DNA of 64,000 bases from Centrapalus pauciflorus (taxonomy: Eukaryota > Streptophyta > Magnoliopsida > Asterales > Asteraceae). The stretch lies in contig JAANYP010004711.1 of the NCBI GenBank assembly GCA_020465985.1, positions 382,750-446,749 of the forward strand. The letters are read 5' to 3'. How positions within the stretch are numbered: position 1 is the stretch's first letter; every line of letters starts with the position of its first letter. Positions 12,611 through 22,775 of this stretch are shown piece by piece. The translations under genes and the position numbers were made by a program. The notes below the pieces were generated by a model. It made no database searches and was not told the DNA's origin. It was given only the letters and a program-made list of their open reading frames with translations.

Positions 12611-13182
12611 TGTTGGTACACCTTGTGTGACGATAGCAGTCTAGTTATGTAATAGATAGTCTTTTGTAATAGATCAGCCTTTGCAAATACAAGTTATATA
12701 TGATATATGTTTGATCATGATTGTGTATGATGTTTATATTTGCATGATAAGTTCAAAGATAAATTCAAAAGATAAGTTCAAAGATAAGTTCTTGAATAAG
12801 TTCTAGAATAAGTTTAAAGGCTAGGATTCGAACTTAGTGGAACTAAGTTCGAAGGTCATTGGACAAGTTCGTGGGCTTGGGCCTAAACGAACTTGATCTA
12901 GTTAAGTTCGAACTTAACTGACATAATTAAGTTTTAATCTGTTTCATTAAGCGACTTTTGCAGAAATTCGTCATCAGCGCTTGTATTCATGCACGTACGA
13001 GCTAGAGTGATTTCAGAGAGTCTTTCGGAGAAATACACATGTCGGGCCGTTCATCGTATCGGCTATCATTGTGTTCGTCTCCGGTTTCCATGCGTGATCG
13101 ATCCGTTAAACCCCTAACGAGGATTCCGCACTCGTTGGACGGTGTCGCGTCAAGATCAGATCCGTACAAAGGTGACCTTACA
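12611..13182 (+). repeat. 3-prime LTR of B2
   Basis: It starts TGTTGGTACACC, shares GTGTGACGATAGCAGTCTA with the other B LTRs, and ends in ACCTTACA. The middle carries repeated AAGTTCGAA/TTCGAACTTA words, unlike the TTCGAGTTTG words of B1. The 3-prime quarter shares the GAGGATTCCGCACTCGTTG block and the GTGTCGCGT block with B1 and B3. Confidence 0.85.
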
Positions 13183-13988
13183 CGAGATTCTGGAAAGCGC
13201 TGCAAGAGGGGATGGGTACTCGAATCTCTATGAGTACTGCTTATCATCCTAATGCAGATATGCTCCATGTCTGCATTCTTGATCTGGGTGGTAACTGGGA
13301 TGACCGTTTACCTTTGGTCGAATTCTCATACAATAACAGTTATCATTCAACGATCAAGATGATTCCTTTCGAAGCTTTGTACGGAAGAAAGTGAAGAACT
13401 CCCACCTGTTGGCGCGAAACAGGTGAATCGCCATCAGCGGGTCCTGCCCTTCTACAGTTGACTCGTGAGAAGATCCAACTTGTTAGAAGAAACATTCTTC
13501 AAGCTCAAAGCAGACAGAAGTCTTACTATGATAATCGACACATATCGATCAGTTTTGCGGTCAACGATTGGGTGATGCTGAAAGTATCCCTAATGAAGAA
13601 TGTGGTGCGATTTATAAAGCGAAGCAAGCTAGCTCCAAGATTCATTGGTCCATTCAAGATAGTTTAAAAGATAGGGAATCAATCTTATATTCTTGAATTG
13701 CCAACAGACTTAGCGGGAATACATCCTGTATTCCATGTTAGTCATCTGCGAAAGAGTTTAGCTGACGTAAGAGAAGTGCAGATACCACATGTTAATATGC
13801 AAATTGATGAGAAGCTTTGTGTGGTTGAAGAGCCAGAATGCATTCTGGACTTGAAGACTAAAAAGCTTCAAAATAAAGAGGTACAAATGATGCTCGTTCA
13901 GTGGAAACACCACAAAGGTTCGCATCAGTCTTGGGAATCTAAAGATGTGATGAAAGCTACATATCCAAGTCTGTTCGAACATAGCTAA
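13183..13988 (+). pseudogene. pol: Integrase C-terminus and chromodomain of gypsy D
   Basis: It encodes RFWKALQEGMGTRISMSTAYHPNAD and then jumps to LHVCILDLGG. Compared with gypsy E, 12 codons (GQSERTILTLED) are missing in frame; they include the catalytic Glu of the DDE triad. Stops lie after FEALYGRK (TGA near 13394) and after GPFKIV (TAA near 13667). The C-terminus has the chromodomain signature VQWKHHKGSHQSWES followed by YPSLFEHS, and a stop at 13986-13988. The copy cannot be active. Confidence 0.85.
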
Positions 13989-14025
13989 GTTCGAGGACGA
14001 AGTTTTTACATAGTGGAGCCCATTC

Positions 14026-14303
14026 TGTAACAACCTAGCTTTTAACCCGACTTTAAAATTCTGTATTTGATTCAATAATGTAATTTAATTACATTATTTG
14101 TTTTGTAATTTAATTGAGTAATGAAAATTATTTAATTAAGTTAAATAATTGTTACAAATTATTTAGATGATCAAAGTAAAAAAAAAAAAAAGAGATGTAA
14201 TATACATAAGTGTAGGGGTTAAATGGAACATTTACCAATTTAAATATATAAAAACTCCAAAATGAGTTAATACTCATTTGTTACCAATTTAAGAACCAAG
14301 CAA

Positions 14304-14364
<61 letters not shown>

Positions 14365-14423
14365 AAGCTACGACTTCTTCAAATATTCACCAAGAATTCA
14401 TTATTTCTTGCAATAAATTCGGA
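14026..14423 (+). repeat. 3-prime LTR of gypsy D (truncated)
   Basis: TGTAACAACCTAG starts at 14026 after GTGGAGCCCATTC, the same junction motif as in gypsy E and F. It aligns with the start of the E LTR (minus strand at 35671), including AATAATGTAATTT. A TATA box candidate is at 14245-14254 (TATATAAAAA). The LTR breaks off near 14423 at the joint with A-prime. Confidence 0.7.
14306..14361. repeat. (TC)n microsatellite
   Basis: About 28 TC repeats downstream of the putative D LTR TATA box, so probably in the transcribed leader. The E and F LTRs have shorter GA/TC-rich runs at comparable positions. Confidence 0.85.
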
Positions 14424-15422
14424 AATTATCAACAAGTGTTAATTACAAACAATCCTGAACTGTGGAAAGGTTTAAGCTGAGATGACAGAAACAACAGAGA
14501 CTACAAATCTAAGACACACTCAGACTATTTACAATGAATACACTCACAAAGATGAACTCACTGATATTACAAGACAGACAGACAGACAGCTTGAAGAAGA
14601 ACCACTTAAACACACTAAGCTGTTTTATTCAAGCAGACTTTGCATGCATGAAAACACACTTCTTTGCAAGTTCTGAATATCACACTCTTGGGTGTCCCAT
14701 ATTCCTTAGAAGCTTCCTTTTATACTCTCACATAAAATCCTTGTGAAGCTTCCTCATTGGATGCAGAGACAGTGGAGTGTCTTTCCAAAAAGACAAAAAT
14801 ACTTTTCTGCACGTTCTGGCAAAGCAGCATTTGTCTTTACATTGCAGTATCTTTGTCTTTTCCTTTTTCTCTCTGTTGCAGAAGGCTTTAACCAAAAGAG
14901 GAATGTCAACTTTAAACCTTTCATCTTCTGGAATGGCCATTTTGATATAAGAAATGGTCTGTCACCCATTTCAAATATCCACTTTGTCTTCATGTAACAG
15001 AACAGCGTGGGCAGTGCTAGCAGCTTCTGTTTTTCCACTTTGTCTTTGACATTGTAAACTGATATTTTAGTCCAAGACAGTACATGAGGACATGGAAACA
15101 TATTCCATAAAAGTGTTTAGCTTGTTCACGAAGAACAGGTTCGTTTCACAAAGAACAGAACACTTAGAATTTATCCAAGCTACTCAACAAGTTAGAGCAG
15201 CGTAGACAGTTTATGTCCAGTCTGTTCAACAGAGTAGAATAGCTTGGACAATCTGCCTTCGTTGCAACAAATGCAATGGGGTAAGCAGCTTTGACTTATA
15301 TTGCAAATCACTTTTCAGGTTTCAATAAGGCATTAGCAGGCCTTAAATTATACCTTCAAGTGCATCAAACAGGTTTCAATAAGGCATTAACAGGTTTGAC
15401 TGAGGCCTTTTTGTGCCAAACA
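14424..15422 (-). repeat. 3-prime LTR of copia A-prime (terminal ~100 bp missing)
   Basis: On the minus strand it starts TGTTTGGCACAAAAAGG at 15422 and matches the A LTR until CACTTGTTGATAAT near 14424. The last ~100 bp, with the C-rich run, are missing, so the boundary with gypsy D is a deletion joint. A tract of GACA repeats (14574-14589) encodes the Cys-Leu-Ser-Val-like run seen also in the A LTR. Confidence 0.78.
14718..14724 (-). promoter_or_regulatory. TATA box of the A-prime LTR
   Basis: TATAAAA on the minus strand, in the same context as 1675-1681 of the A LTR. Confidence 0.55.
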
Positions 15423-15432
15423 ATCTCCCCCT
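15423..15432 (-). other. Polypurine tract of A-prime
   Basis: AGGGGGAGAT on the minus strand, directly before the LTR start TGTTTGG. This fixes the orientation of A-prime and marks the LTR as its 3-prime one. Confidence 0.85.
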
Positions 15433-15754
15433 ATTTGCAATAATCAGTTTAAGCTATTCTATCAATGATTACTATATATCTTTACATTACATTTTGCTAA
15501 AATGAAATTACAACATCGAAGTAAAGTAAAAGATCAGTTTATATATACATTGATATTGATTACAAACAACACATGTTTTATAAAAGTACAACTGATGTAC
15601 TAAAGTAAATTACAAGTAATGCAAATAGATATATTACAACTGATGTAATAAAGTACAACTTATGTACAAAGAGAATTTCAACAAATTGGACTGTTGATGG
15701 TGGGAGCAAATAATGGCAAGCTTGTCCAACTTATGGATAGCTTCCATTCTTCAT
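15433..15754 (-). other. 3-prime untranslated stretch of A-prime
   Basis: AT-rich non-coding DNA between the aORF stop and the polypurine tract, with several short TTACAT/GATGTA repeats. Nothing else is seen. Confidence 0.5.
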
Positions 15755-18700
15755 CTACTCAGCAGTAGATGGACCTTCAATCTGTTGCCTTCCTTCAAAC
15801 AGTTGTTCAAAGTGCTCCATGGTGTCATCAATCTCATCTATTTCGTGTCTGAGAAACATGAAATCAGGGTGTTGAAGTTCTCCTCTTTCATAGAAGCCTT
15901 TAACCTGTTCCCAGATAGCTGCTCTCCATCTTGATGATTGCTTGAAAGTATTGGAGAGTCTAAAGGCTATGAGCTGCTTGAAACCAACCTTATGCAGATC
16001 AGTTGCTCTCTGGTAACACATTCTCTTTGTTAATGGGTCTACAAAGAATACCCCAAACTCTGGCTCTTCTATGAGTTTGCCTTTTTCAGGCTCAACCCCC
16101 CTGGGCAGGCTGTGATTTACTCCTTTGATTTCAACAGCTAAAATGCCTTGATCAATCATTATTAGGAGTTCTTCAAGCTCTGTGTCCTTCCTTTTTCTCC
16201 TGGGCTTAATATTGGGTTCTACCACTGAGGTACCCTTAATTTGTTCTTCAGAGATCAGGCCCAAGTTTTTGACTCTCTCCATCAGTGTTTTGACATATGC
16301 CCTGATAGTCTTAGCAGTTTTAGATTTTGACTGACTCAAGGCAACTGCCAATTTAACCCATTCTCTATACCCCATGCAAGCAACATCAGTATATTCATAA
16401 GCTTCCAATTCTGGACCCTCAACACCTATCCTGGTTATTTGAATCTTCCAGTGTTTGCCTTTCTTTGAAATGGGGACAACTTTGACAGTTGTTTCCTTGG
16501 CAAGTCTTCTGTTTGCCACATCAAATAATTTTTTTCTTGCCAAGGTGTCAAAGTGTACTTGGGCTCTTGCTGAGAAGGATGCAGGCTTTGACTTGGTCAC
16601 TAAGACCTGTGCCCTCTGCTCTTTTTCTCCTTCTTTATCTGTTACTGACTCTTTGGCAGCCTCTGGCAGTTTCCTTTGAACATCCAAGGAGGGCATTTTA
16701 ACTTTTCTTGCCTCCCTGTATGTAAAGGCCTTCGCAGCTTTAGCAGAGGCTTCTTCCTTCTTTTGTCTTTCCAAAATCTCAAGCTGCTCTTCTTTGAATG
16801 TGTAGTAGGTCTTCAGTGAAACGCCCATTTTGTTGGCTTGAGACTTGTCAATTTTGAGTTGAGCAGCTTTGAGATAGTCAGTGTCCACAGAGGCTTTTCC
16901 TTTACCCCTTGCTGCTTTGATCTGAGCAGCTTCCATTTCCTCCTCTTCTTCTTCCTCCTCAGTCTGTTCGATTATTAAGTGCCTCCTCCTGCTTGGTCAG
17001 TCCTCAGGAATGGATTCCTCCCCCTTAGACGGTGCAGGGCTTGGAGATCCAGCCTGAGTAGGTTGAGCAGTTTCAGACATTTTGGAGACACCTAAAACAG
17101 GTGTTGTTTGGGAAAGACCTGCTACTTGTCCCACTGAAGCTGATTTCTACTTAGAAGGAGATGAAGATTTTCCCCCTTATACTTGGTCTTTGAGGCAAAT
17201 ATATTCTCCCCCTTTAAAGGAGATGGCACAGAGCCTTCAACAACAGCTTTGCCTATAGGAACGGATCCAGGAGGCTGGGTAGTAGCAGTTTTGGCAGCAG
17301 GCTTGGAACCAACAAGGTTCTGCACTTAGAAAGCCAAGTTATCCTTAACCTCTACAAGCTGGGTTACACACGTGTGAAGAGAAGAAGAATGATAAGTTGC
17401 AAGGGAGGACAGCTGTGAGATAGCAGCCCTGTCAGAATCTGTGAACACCAAACTTTGAAGCTGTGCAAGAGTCAGTTCAAGGGATTCTTGCATATCATCA
17501 AATTTTGAGGACACGGAATTTGACAGAGATACCACTAAGGTATTTAGGCTAGCCAGAGTGGATGGGAGAGTGTTTGAGCAAGTGTTAACAAGGGCTGACA
17601 GCTGTTTGGAAACAGCTGACAGTGTGGACACGGAGTCCTGCTGGTTAGAAAGAATTGTTGAGAGGGAGGAGGATAGTTGTTGCAGCTGTGCAGTGAGTGC
17701 AAGCAGCTGCGGGGAATGATCAGCTTGGGGAGCAGGGGTTGGGAAAGAAGTCCTGAACGAATCAAGGAACCCCTGAAGCTGGGTAGACACGAAGTCTGAA
17801 ATAATTGAAGGTAGGGAGGTCATAGAGTTTTCCAAAAAACCAACTTTGTTGGTCAGCACAGACAACTCCTTCAAATATAGATCTTTGGGGGATGGAGGTG
17901 TGTGGGTTGACTGTTTGAGGCTAATCTGGTGGATGGTTTGTTCCAGGAGTTTGTGCAACTCGTGCAGACTTATATTATGAGGAGTATGAGGGTGTGACTG
18001 TGTGGACTCAGTGTGGAGTGGAGAGGGCTCCTGTCTTTCAATGTCTTCAACCTGTTGAGAGGCTTGGACAGTTGATGTGGTGGTCTCCTTTTGTACAACT
18101 GGTTCCTGTTGGGAGGAACCAGAGGGCCTAGGCTGACTCAGGGTAGACTCTTGTTGGAGTGAGGCCTGCTCCAAGTTTGCTGCACTTTCTCCCAAAATAG
18201 GAGAAGTAAAAACAGCAATGGTTGCTTCTTTGTCAACTGACTCCTGTTGGGAGGGGTCAGAGAGGCTAGTTTGGGAGGATGGTTTCTCCTTGGCTAAAGA
18301 TTTGCATCTGTTATAGGATTTCAGGGATGAAGTGGAGGATGGATGTTGTGGAGAAGTAATGAGGGGTCCTGTTTGGACTGGTGGGGAGACTGGACTAGAC
18401 ACAGGAGGTTGATCTGTTCCATAGTCTCAGGTGCCACAAAGGCACCAGCCACAAAGGCTTCAGGTTCAACAAATGAAACAGGGTGAGTAGTCTGCTCCTC
18501 CTCAGCCACTGAGGCTGATGGGGAAAACTTAGCTGTTTTAGCCTTCTTGCGTATAGGCTCAGCTTCACTTGATTGCAAGGCCCTTTTAATCAGTTTGGGC
18601 CTTGATTTGGATTTTCCCTTGGGAGCAGTCACTGAATCGACCTTCTGAGTAGAAGGTCCTTCCACTAAACCAAATAACCTCCTCATTGGTGTTGACAGAG

Positions 18701-18997
18701 GAGGTTCATTTTCAAGAACTGGGGCATAGAATACCCTAGTTCTGATGACTGGAAATGTAGCAGTAGACAAGTAAGGTTGAGTATTGTAAAGTTGCTCACC
18801 ACGTACATGTTTGAAATGAGGCTGAGGAACCTTGGATCTCTGACAGCTGCTGGGCGTTGTTGTTGCTCCACCAGATATCTTAGATTCAGGAAAATCCACT
18901 TTGCCATGTTCAGTGTAGTCCCATCCACAAACTGTAGGACTATGGGAATCTCATCTCTACTAAGCTAATCAAAAGAACCAACTTTGCGGCTCAGGCT
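15755..18997 (-). pseudogene. Extra 3-prime ORF (aORF) of copia A-prime, decayed
   Basis: The N-terminus was lost to the B3 insertion. What remains starts S-L-S-R-K-V-G-S-F-D, stop, L-S-R-D-E-I-P, then the family motif NMAKWIFLNLRYLV and RDPRFLSLI (18960-18815). A frameshift near 18820 and another near 18350 follow. A Ser/Pro/Gln-rich and probably coiled-coil middle section runs from 18402 to 17326, with a TAA at 17326, a stop at 17122, a further frameshift, and a TGA near 16998. The last 393 codons (16936-15755) are open. They start with a Glu-rich and Lys/Ala-rich charged helix-like region and end in a globular-looking part (FGVFFVDPLTKRM, RLSNTFKQSSRWRAAIWEQV). There is no clear signal peptide or membrane segment. 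The function is unknown. Confidence 0.72.
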
Positions 18998-19658
18998 TGT
19001 AAGGTCTACCACTGCAAGATCTATCTAGACGCGGATCCGTTAACGAGTGCGGAATCCTCGTTGACGGTTAGACGGACAACTCTCAACCAACGGAAACACG
19101 GAGACTATTAGACGCTGAACGAACGACACACGAACGATCCTACGTACTAATTCTCTCCGAAACGGGACTCACCTAGCTGATAAACTCGAGATCGCTTAAT
19201 GCTCAATTCCTCACGAATTCTGCAAAAAGTCCCCTAATCATTCGAGTCTATCCCTAATTATAGACCCTGATTCGAGTTTGTTGTGGGCCAACCTCGAATC
19301 TGGCCTAAGGCCCATTCGAATCTGTCCATCTGACAGATTCGAATCTAACCTATTCGAATCTAAGGACTCATTCGAATCTATCACAGATTCGAATGTATCC
19401 TTTTATGCAATTCGAATCTAGCCTTTGACATATATAACCTAGTGTTTGAAACTTATGTTTTAACTTATACTTGAGTCAATCTTTGACCTTTATGTTTGAA
19501 CTTCTTGTTATATGTTACATCAAGTTCAAACACACAATCAATAACAGACAAACGCATATTAAACATATATATCAAAATACTTGGTTAATACTCAGAATAT
19601 CACCTAAACCAAAATGCAGATCGGTTAGACTGCTATCGTCACACAGGGTGTACCAACA
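18998..19658 (-). repeat. 3-prime LTR of B3
   Basis: On the minus strand it runs from TGTTGGTACACCCTG (19658) to AGACCTTACA (18998). It shares the GTGTGACGATAGCAGTCTAA start, the CTCGAGTTTATCAGCTA block and the GAGGATTCCGCACTCGTTAAC block with the B1 LTRs. The centre (19260-19420) has repeated ATTCGAATCT words that also fill the B3 spacer. Confidence 0.87.
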
Positions 19659-19669
19659 GACTCCCCCTT
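19659..19669 (-). other. Polypurine tract of B3
   Basis: AAGGGGGAGTC on the minus strand, adjoining the LTR start. Identical to that of B2. Confidence 0.87.
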
Positions 19670-19704
19670 GACGATAGCTTCTAATTATTTACATGACATC
19701 AAAT

Positions 19705-22700
19705 TTAAGTACTAGAGCTATATATATTACTACCTGCATATAATCCCGCATCTATACAAACTTTAACTACCTTTTGGAACTTCCTGGCTTCAGATCTCCA
19801 TGGTTCAGTGAAGAAGATAGGCTGATCGTGAAGCTTCTTCAGGTCGTCCTTAGATAGGTTTATCAAATGCAGAGGATCATATACTTTCAAAATGACCTGC
19901 TCGTCTTGATCTTCCATGATAGCTTCAGCAGTGTCAATCTCTAGGTACCACCACTTCATGTTGCTCAAAACATTCTGTGGCATTGGTTTCATAGGTACTT
20001 TCTTCAGACATTTGACTGGCTTGTACACCATTCTGGCCCAAGGTCTTCCAGTATGAGGATCTATCCTTGATCCATCCTCGACCCTTTTGCCTGATCTCGG
20101 CTTAAGCCTCTCAAATTTGCCTGATCGCCCTTCTTTCCTTATAATTCTTTCAATAACGCTCGCGTAGGGATCATCTCCAATATTGATCAGCTCCTTCCAG
20201 GCTAACTCTTTAACTTCAATCTTGGGCAATGAATTAAACGCTTTCAATGTCCGCCTCAAGTATTGAAGGCCATCTCTTCTTTTCAAAATAAACAGCTGCA
20301 GTTCTCTGTCAAAGAACCAGCTAATAATCCCTCCAGCAAAATTTCCAGCACCTGGATTTCTCATCTTCTTCTTCATCTTCAGCTGATCTTTCTTTTCTTC
20401 CTTCTTGAACCAAAGATTTAACAGATCAGCTCTAGATGGCTCGTTCTCAGCCTCTTCAAGGTCTTTATCTTCAGCTGAGGCTACCTTGATGTAATCAATA
20501 TCAATCACATTATGATCTTGGCTTTCATACAGTTCAGTGATTGGTTGTGAATTGATTATTACTTCATTAACGTGATCATCTTCATCATCTAGCACTTCAT
20601 CATCCGATCTCCAGTCAGCGACGTCATCTGGAATGAACTCACCTTCTTCTAATTCTTCAATATCATCTTCAAAATCAAATTCCATTAGCTCTTCTTCAAT
20701 ATCTTTCAGCGCATCGATCATGTCGCTATCTAAAGTCTTTGAAGAACCTGCTTCTCCTCCTGCTCCTCCCTTTCCTCCTTCTGTACTAGGCTCCCCCTGA
20801 ACTTGTGTAACTTGAGCTGCAGAAAAATCTACAGACTCAATCTCTTTGTTCGCACCGGGATCATCGCCTTCATTATCATCATCTTCTCCCTGTACTTCCT
20901 GATCTTTACAACTCGTCTCCCCCTGAGTTTTTAGATTTTTCATAAGTTGCTCTAGGAGGGACCGCATTGCTCGGATTTCAGACGATTGATCAGCGACAAA
21001 TGATTTAATCTCCGTGTTTTCGTCTCTAACACTTTCAACAATCGTTCTCAGTTCTGCATTCTCCTTATCAAGATTAGAGTTATGCTCTTGGAGTTCACCG
21101 ACTGCTTTTGTGAGAGTTATTATTTGAATGTTCTGAAAGTCGACACGGCTCTTGAGTTGCATGATTCGTTGATTTTCGGTATAGGCTTCTGATGTAGAAG
21201 GGATGGACTGAATGGGAGCAGGATTGAATGGTTGGGGAATGTAGGGTTCAGGTTGCTGAGGTGGCGGTGATGGTGGAGCTGTATCTTGGGGTTGGGTCTG
21301 GGTTTGAGGCGGAGGTTGTGCATCGGACTGTGATGAAGTCCCCTGCATAAACCTGTGACGTTTGGCCCGTTGCCTTGTCACCAACTGAGGAGTCTCTTCG
21401 TCTTCAAAATCTGACTCCTCCAATTCCCTGGCCTCTCGCCTCCTCGAACCACCTTCATTAATAATCAATCGTGAACCATAGGTTCCAATTTGAATATGAG
21501 GATCTGTAGACACTGATTCTGGAGCTTCAACTTCGATTTCCTCCATTTCTTCTGATTCTGTAGCAGATGACGACTCATCATTGCCAGTCTGCTCTGGCAC
21601 ATATTCGTCAACATCTCTGAAGACATCTTCTTCTCCCTCTGGAGGCTCAAGTAATTCACCCACTAACTCTGCAGCTATATTTTCATTTGCATGTGGACCC
21701 GCCTCCCAAATTTCATTTAGCGTTTGGCACAATTGATCAGCTTCATTTGGGACATTTGACGGCCCGGCTTCCTGCACTTCTGGTTGCTGACTCGTAGAAG
21801 GCCTAGACGCCTGAGTCTGACTCGCAGTAGCTCTTTGTCTTCGCCTTGGATCACGGGGACGAGCACGAGGCTGTTGTTGTAGTGGACGTTGCTGTTGTTG
21901 TTGCGGTTGTTGTTGTTGCTGTCGAGGCTGAACTTCTACTTCACCTGCCCAGTTGGCATTATCTGGTGCCACAAAGTTCCTGTCTAAAACAGCTCCAAAC
22001 AACGGTCGCTCGATCGGAATAGCCAATCTTCCTCGATGTGAGGAACAATCAGCGAATATCCTTTTGTCCATAATCGCTACGTTCTGAACGTCATTTGATG
22101 GCGGCAGATTTGGCAAGAAGTGCCTGATCAACATCATGATGAACCGCGGATATAGCAGGAATTGTTGATTTTCAGGAGCGGTGATCTGGTGAACAAATTC
22201 GGAGAAAAACATTTCCGAGAAACTGTATGGTCGATTGTACACCATCGCGACTATCCCAGACTGGATCTTCGCAACTATATAGTCAAACCCAGCTTTCTTT
22301 GGTGCAAAGCATACCATGAAGACATGAGCCAAAAACCTCCATTGGCCAATTAACCCGCTCTTCATATAGGACACTTTCGACACGTCTAGACTATATCCCA
22401 TTCTCTGAAAGGCCGCTTGCCTGATGTTCAGAGGAAATTCGATCGGTCCAGACTCTTCTTCTTGAGTGCCCAGCTGCAACACTTGACGCAGCATATCCGC
22501 TGAAAATACTAGCGGTTGTCCAGCAATGCGAGTTCGTAGCACTGTCGGAGTGACCGAGCAGTCTACTTGAAGATGATCGTAAAATTGACGGATATAAGGC
22601 AATATGAGCTGAACATTATGAGATAGTGCAAATCCTATCCTAGATTCCACAAGAAATTCTAGCATCTGCCTGTATCCCTGCGCCTCAGGGAGGTCATGAT

Positions 22701-22749
22701 CCGGATGAAGCACCATATTGTGCTTAGGGACAAAAGCACGAACTGCCAT
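19705..22749 (-). CDS. Intact extra 3-prime ORF (aORF) of copia B3, 1014 residues, function unknown
   Basis: I start at the ATG at 22749 because MAVRAFVPKHN aligns with the B1 start (MAGRVLVPKHN) and lies two bases after a splice-acceptor-like TGCAG; the frame is open 14 codons further up. The domains are: residues 1-265, an alpha-helical-looking N-terminal domain with GQWRFLAHVFMVCFAPKKAGFD (about 134-157, spoken as W-R-x-L...C-F-x-x-K) and YPRFIMMLIRHFL (200-212); 273-305, Gln/Arg-rich; 305-525, acidic and Pro-rich linker with a basic RQRAKRHRF patch; 530-610, probable coiled coil; 680-735, very acidic; 770-1005, C-terminal domain with SWFFDRELQLFIL. There is no signal peptide or convincing membrane helix, so an Env role in the fusion sense is not supported. 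It lies after pol and before the polypurine tract, like Sirevirus env-like ORFs. It is open although the pol of the same copy is broken. Confidence 0.8.
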   Translation of the reverse strand: MAVRAFVPKHNMVLHPDHDLPEAQGYRQMLEFLVESRIGFALSHNVQLILPYIRQFYDHLQVDCSVTPTVLRTRIAGQPLVFSADMLRQVLQLGTQEEESGPIEFPLNIRQAAFQRMGYSLDVSKVSYMKSGLIGQWRFLAHVFMVCFAPKKAGFDYIVAKIQSGIVAMVYNRPYSFSEMFFSEFVHQITAPENQQFLLYPRFIMMLIRHFLPNLPPSNDVQNVAIMDKRIFADCSSHRGRLAIPIERPLFGAVLDRNFVAPDNANWAGEVEVQPRQQQQQPQQQQQRPLQQQPRARPRDPRRRQRATASQTQASRPSTSQQPEVQEAGPSNVPNEADQLCQTLNEIWEAGPHANENIAAELVGELLEPPEGEEDVFRDVDEYVPEQTGNDESSSATESEEMEEIEVEAPESVSTDPHIQIGTYGSRLIINEGGSRRREARELEESDFEDEETPQLVTRQRAKRHRFMQGTSSQSDAQPPPQTQTQPQDTAPPSPPPQQPEPYIPQPFNPAPIQSIPSTSEAYTENQRIMQLKSRVDFQNIQIITLTKAVGELQEHNSNLDKENAELRTIVESVRDENTEIKSFVADQSSEIRAMRSLLEQLMKNLKTQGETSCKDQEVQGEDDDNEGDDPGANKEIESVDFSAAQVTQVQGEPSTEGGKGGAGGEAGSSKTLDSDMIDALKDIEEELMEFDFEDDIEELEEGEFIPDDVADWRSDDEVLDDEDDHVNEVIINSQPITELYESQDHNVIDIDYIKVASAEDKDLEEAENEPSRADLLNLWFKKEEKKDQLKMKKKMRNPGAGNFAGGIISWFFDRELQLFILKRRDGLQYLRRTLKAFNSLPKIEVKELAWKELINIGDDPYASVIERIIRKEGRSGKFERLKPRSGKRVEDGSRIDPHTGRPWARMVYKPVKCLKKVPMKPMPQNVLSNMKWWYLEIDTAEAIMEDQDEQVILKVYDPLHLINLSKDDLKKLHDQPIFFTEPWRSEARKFQKVVKVCIDAGLYAGSNIYSSST

Positions 22750-22751
22750 AT

Positions 22752-22775
22752 CTGCACAATAAATAAAACTGTTAG
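22752..22775 (-). promoter_or_regulatory. Splice-acceptor-like site before the B3 aORF
   Basis: On the minus strand: CTAAC (22775-22771), then a T-rich stretch, then TGCAG ending at 22752, and ATATGG with the start codon. The spacing of about 18-20 bases from the branch-like A to AG is typical of plant introns. The function is inferred. Confidence 0.5.

Larger units (their letters stand above)
8225..13182 (+). mobile_element. Ty1/copia element B2, 5-prime truncated
   Basis: From about 8225 the sequence follows copia B1 from about 53545 onward: spacer, extra 3-prime ORF, polypurine tract and 3-prime LTR. The gag, pol and 5-prime LTR are absent. The 3-prime LTR ends at 13182 directly against gypsy D integrase codons, so B2 was a true insertion into D. 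The bases CGAGA (13183-13187) would be its surviving target copy. The left boundary is a recombination joint with copia A, not an element end. Confidence 0.82.
13183..14423 (+). mobile_element. Ty3/gypsy element D (chromovirus), 3-prime fragment
   Basis: This is the C-terminal part of the integrase, the chromodomain and the first part of the 3-prime LTR, close in sequence to gypsy E. The left side was cut off by the B2 insertion and a later deletion. The right side ends inside the LTR where the A-prime LTR begins. Confidence 0.8.
14424..18997 (-). mobile_element. Ty1/copia element A-prime, 3-prime part
   Basis: The minus-strand order is extra 3-prime ORF (18997 to 15755), short untranslated stretch, polypurine tract and 3-prime LTR (15422 to about 14424). 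It belongs to the same family as copia A. The upstream part is lost: copia B3 is inserted at 18998, and beyond B3 the flank has been replaced by gypsy E. Confidence 0.82.

Noticed and set aside
19705..22749. B3 aORF as a true envelope glycoprotein
   Set aside because: No signal peptide, no convincing membrane anchor and no N-glycosylated ectodomain pattern are visible. Calling it env would rest on position only.
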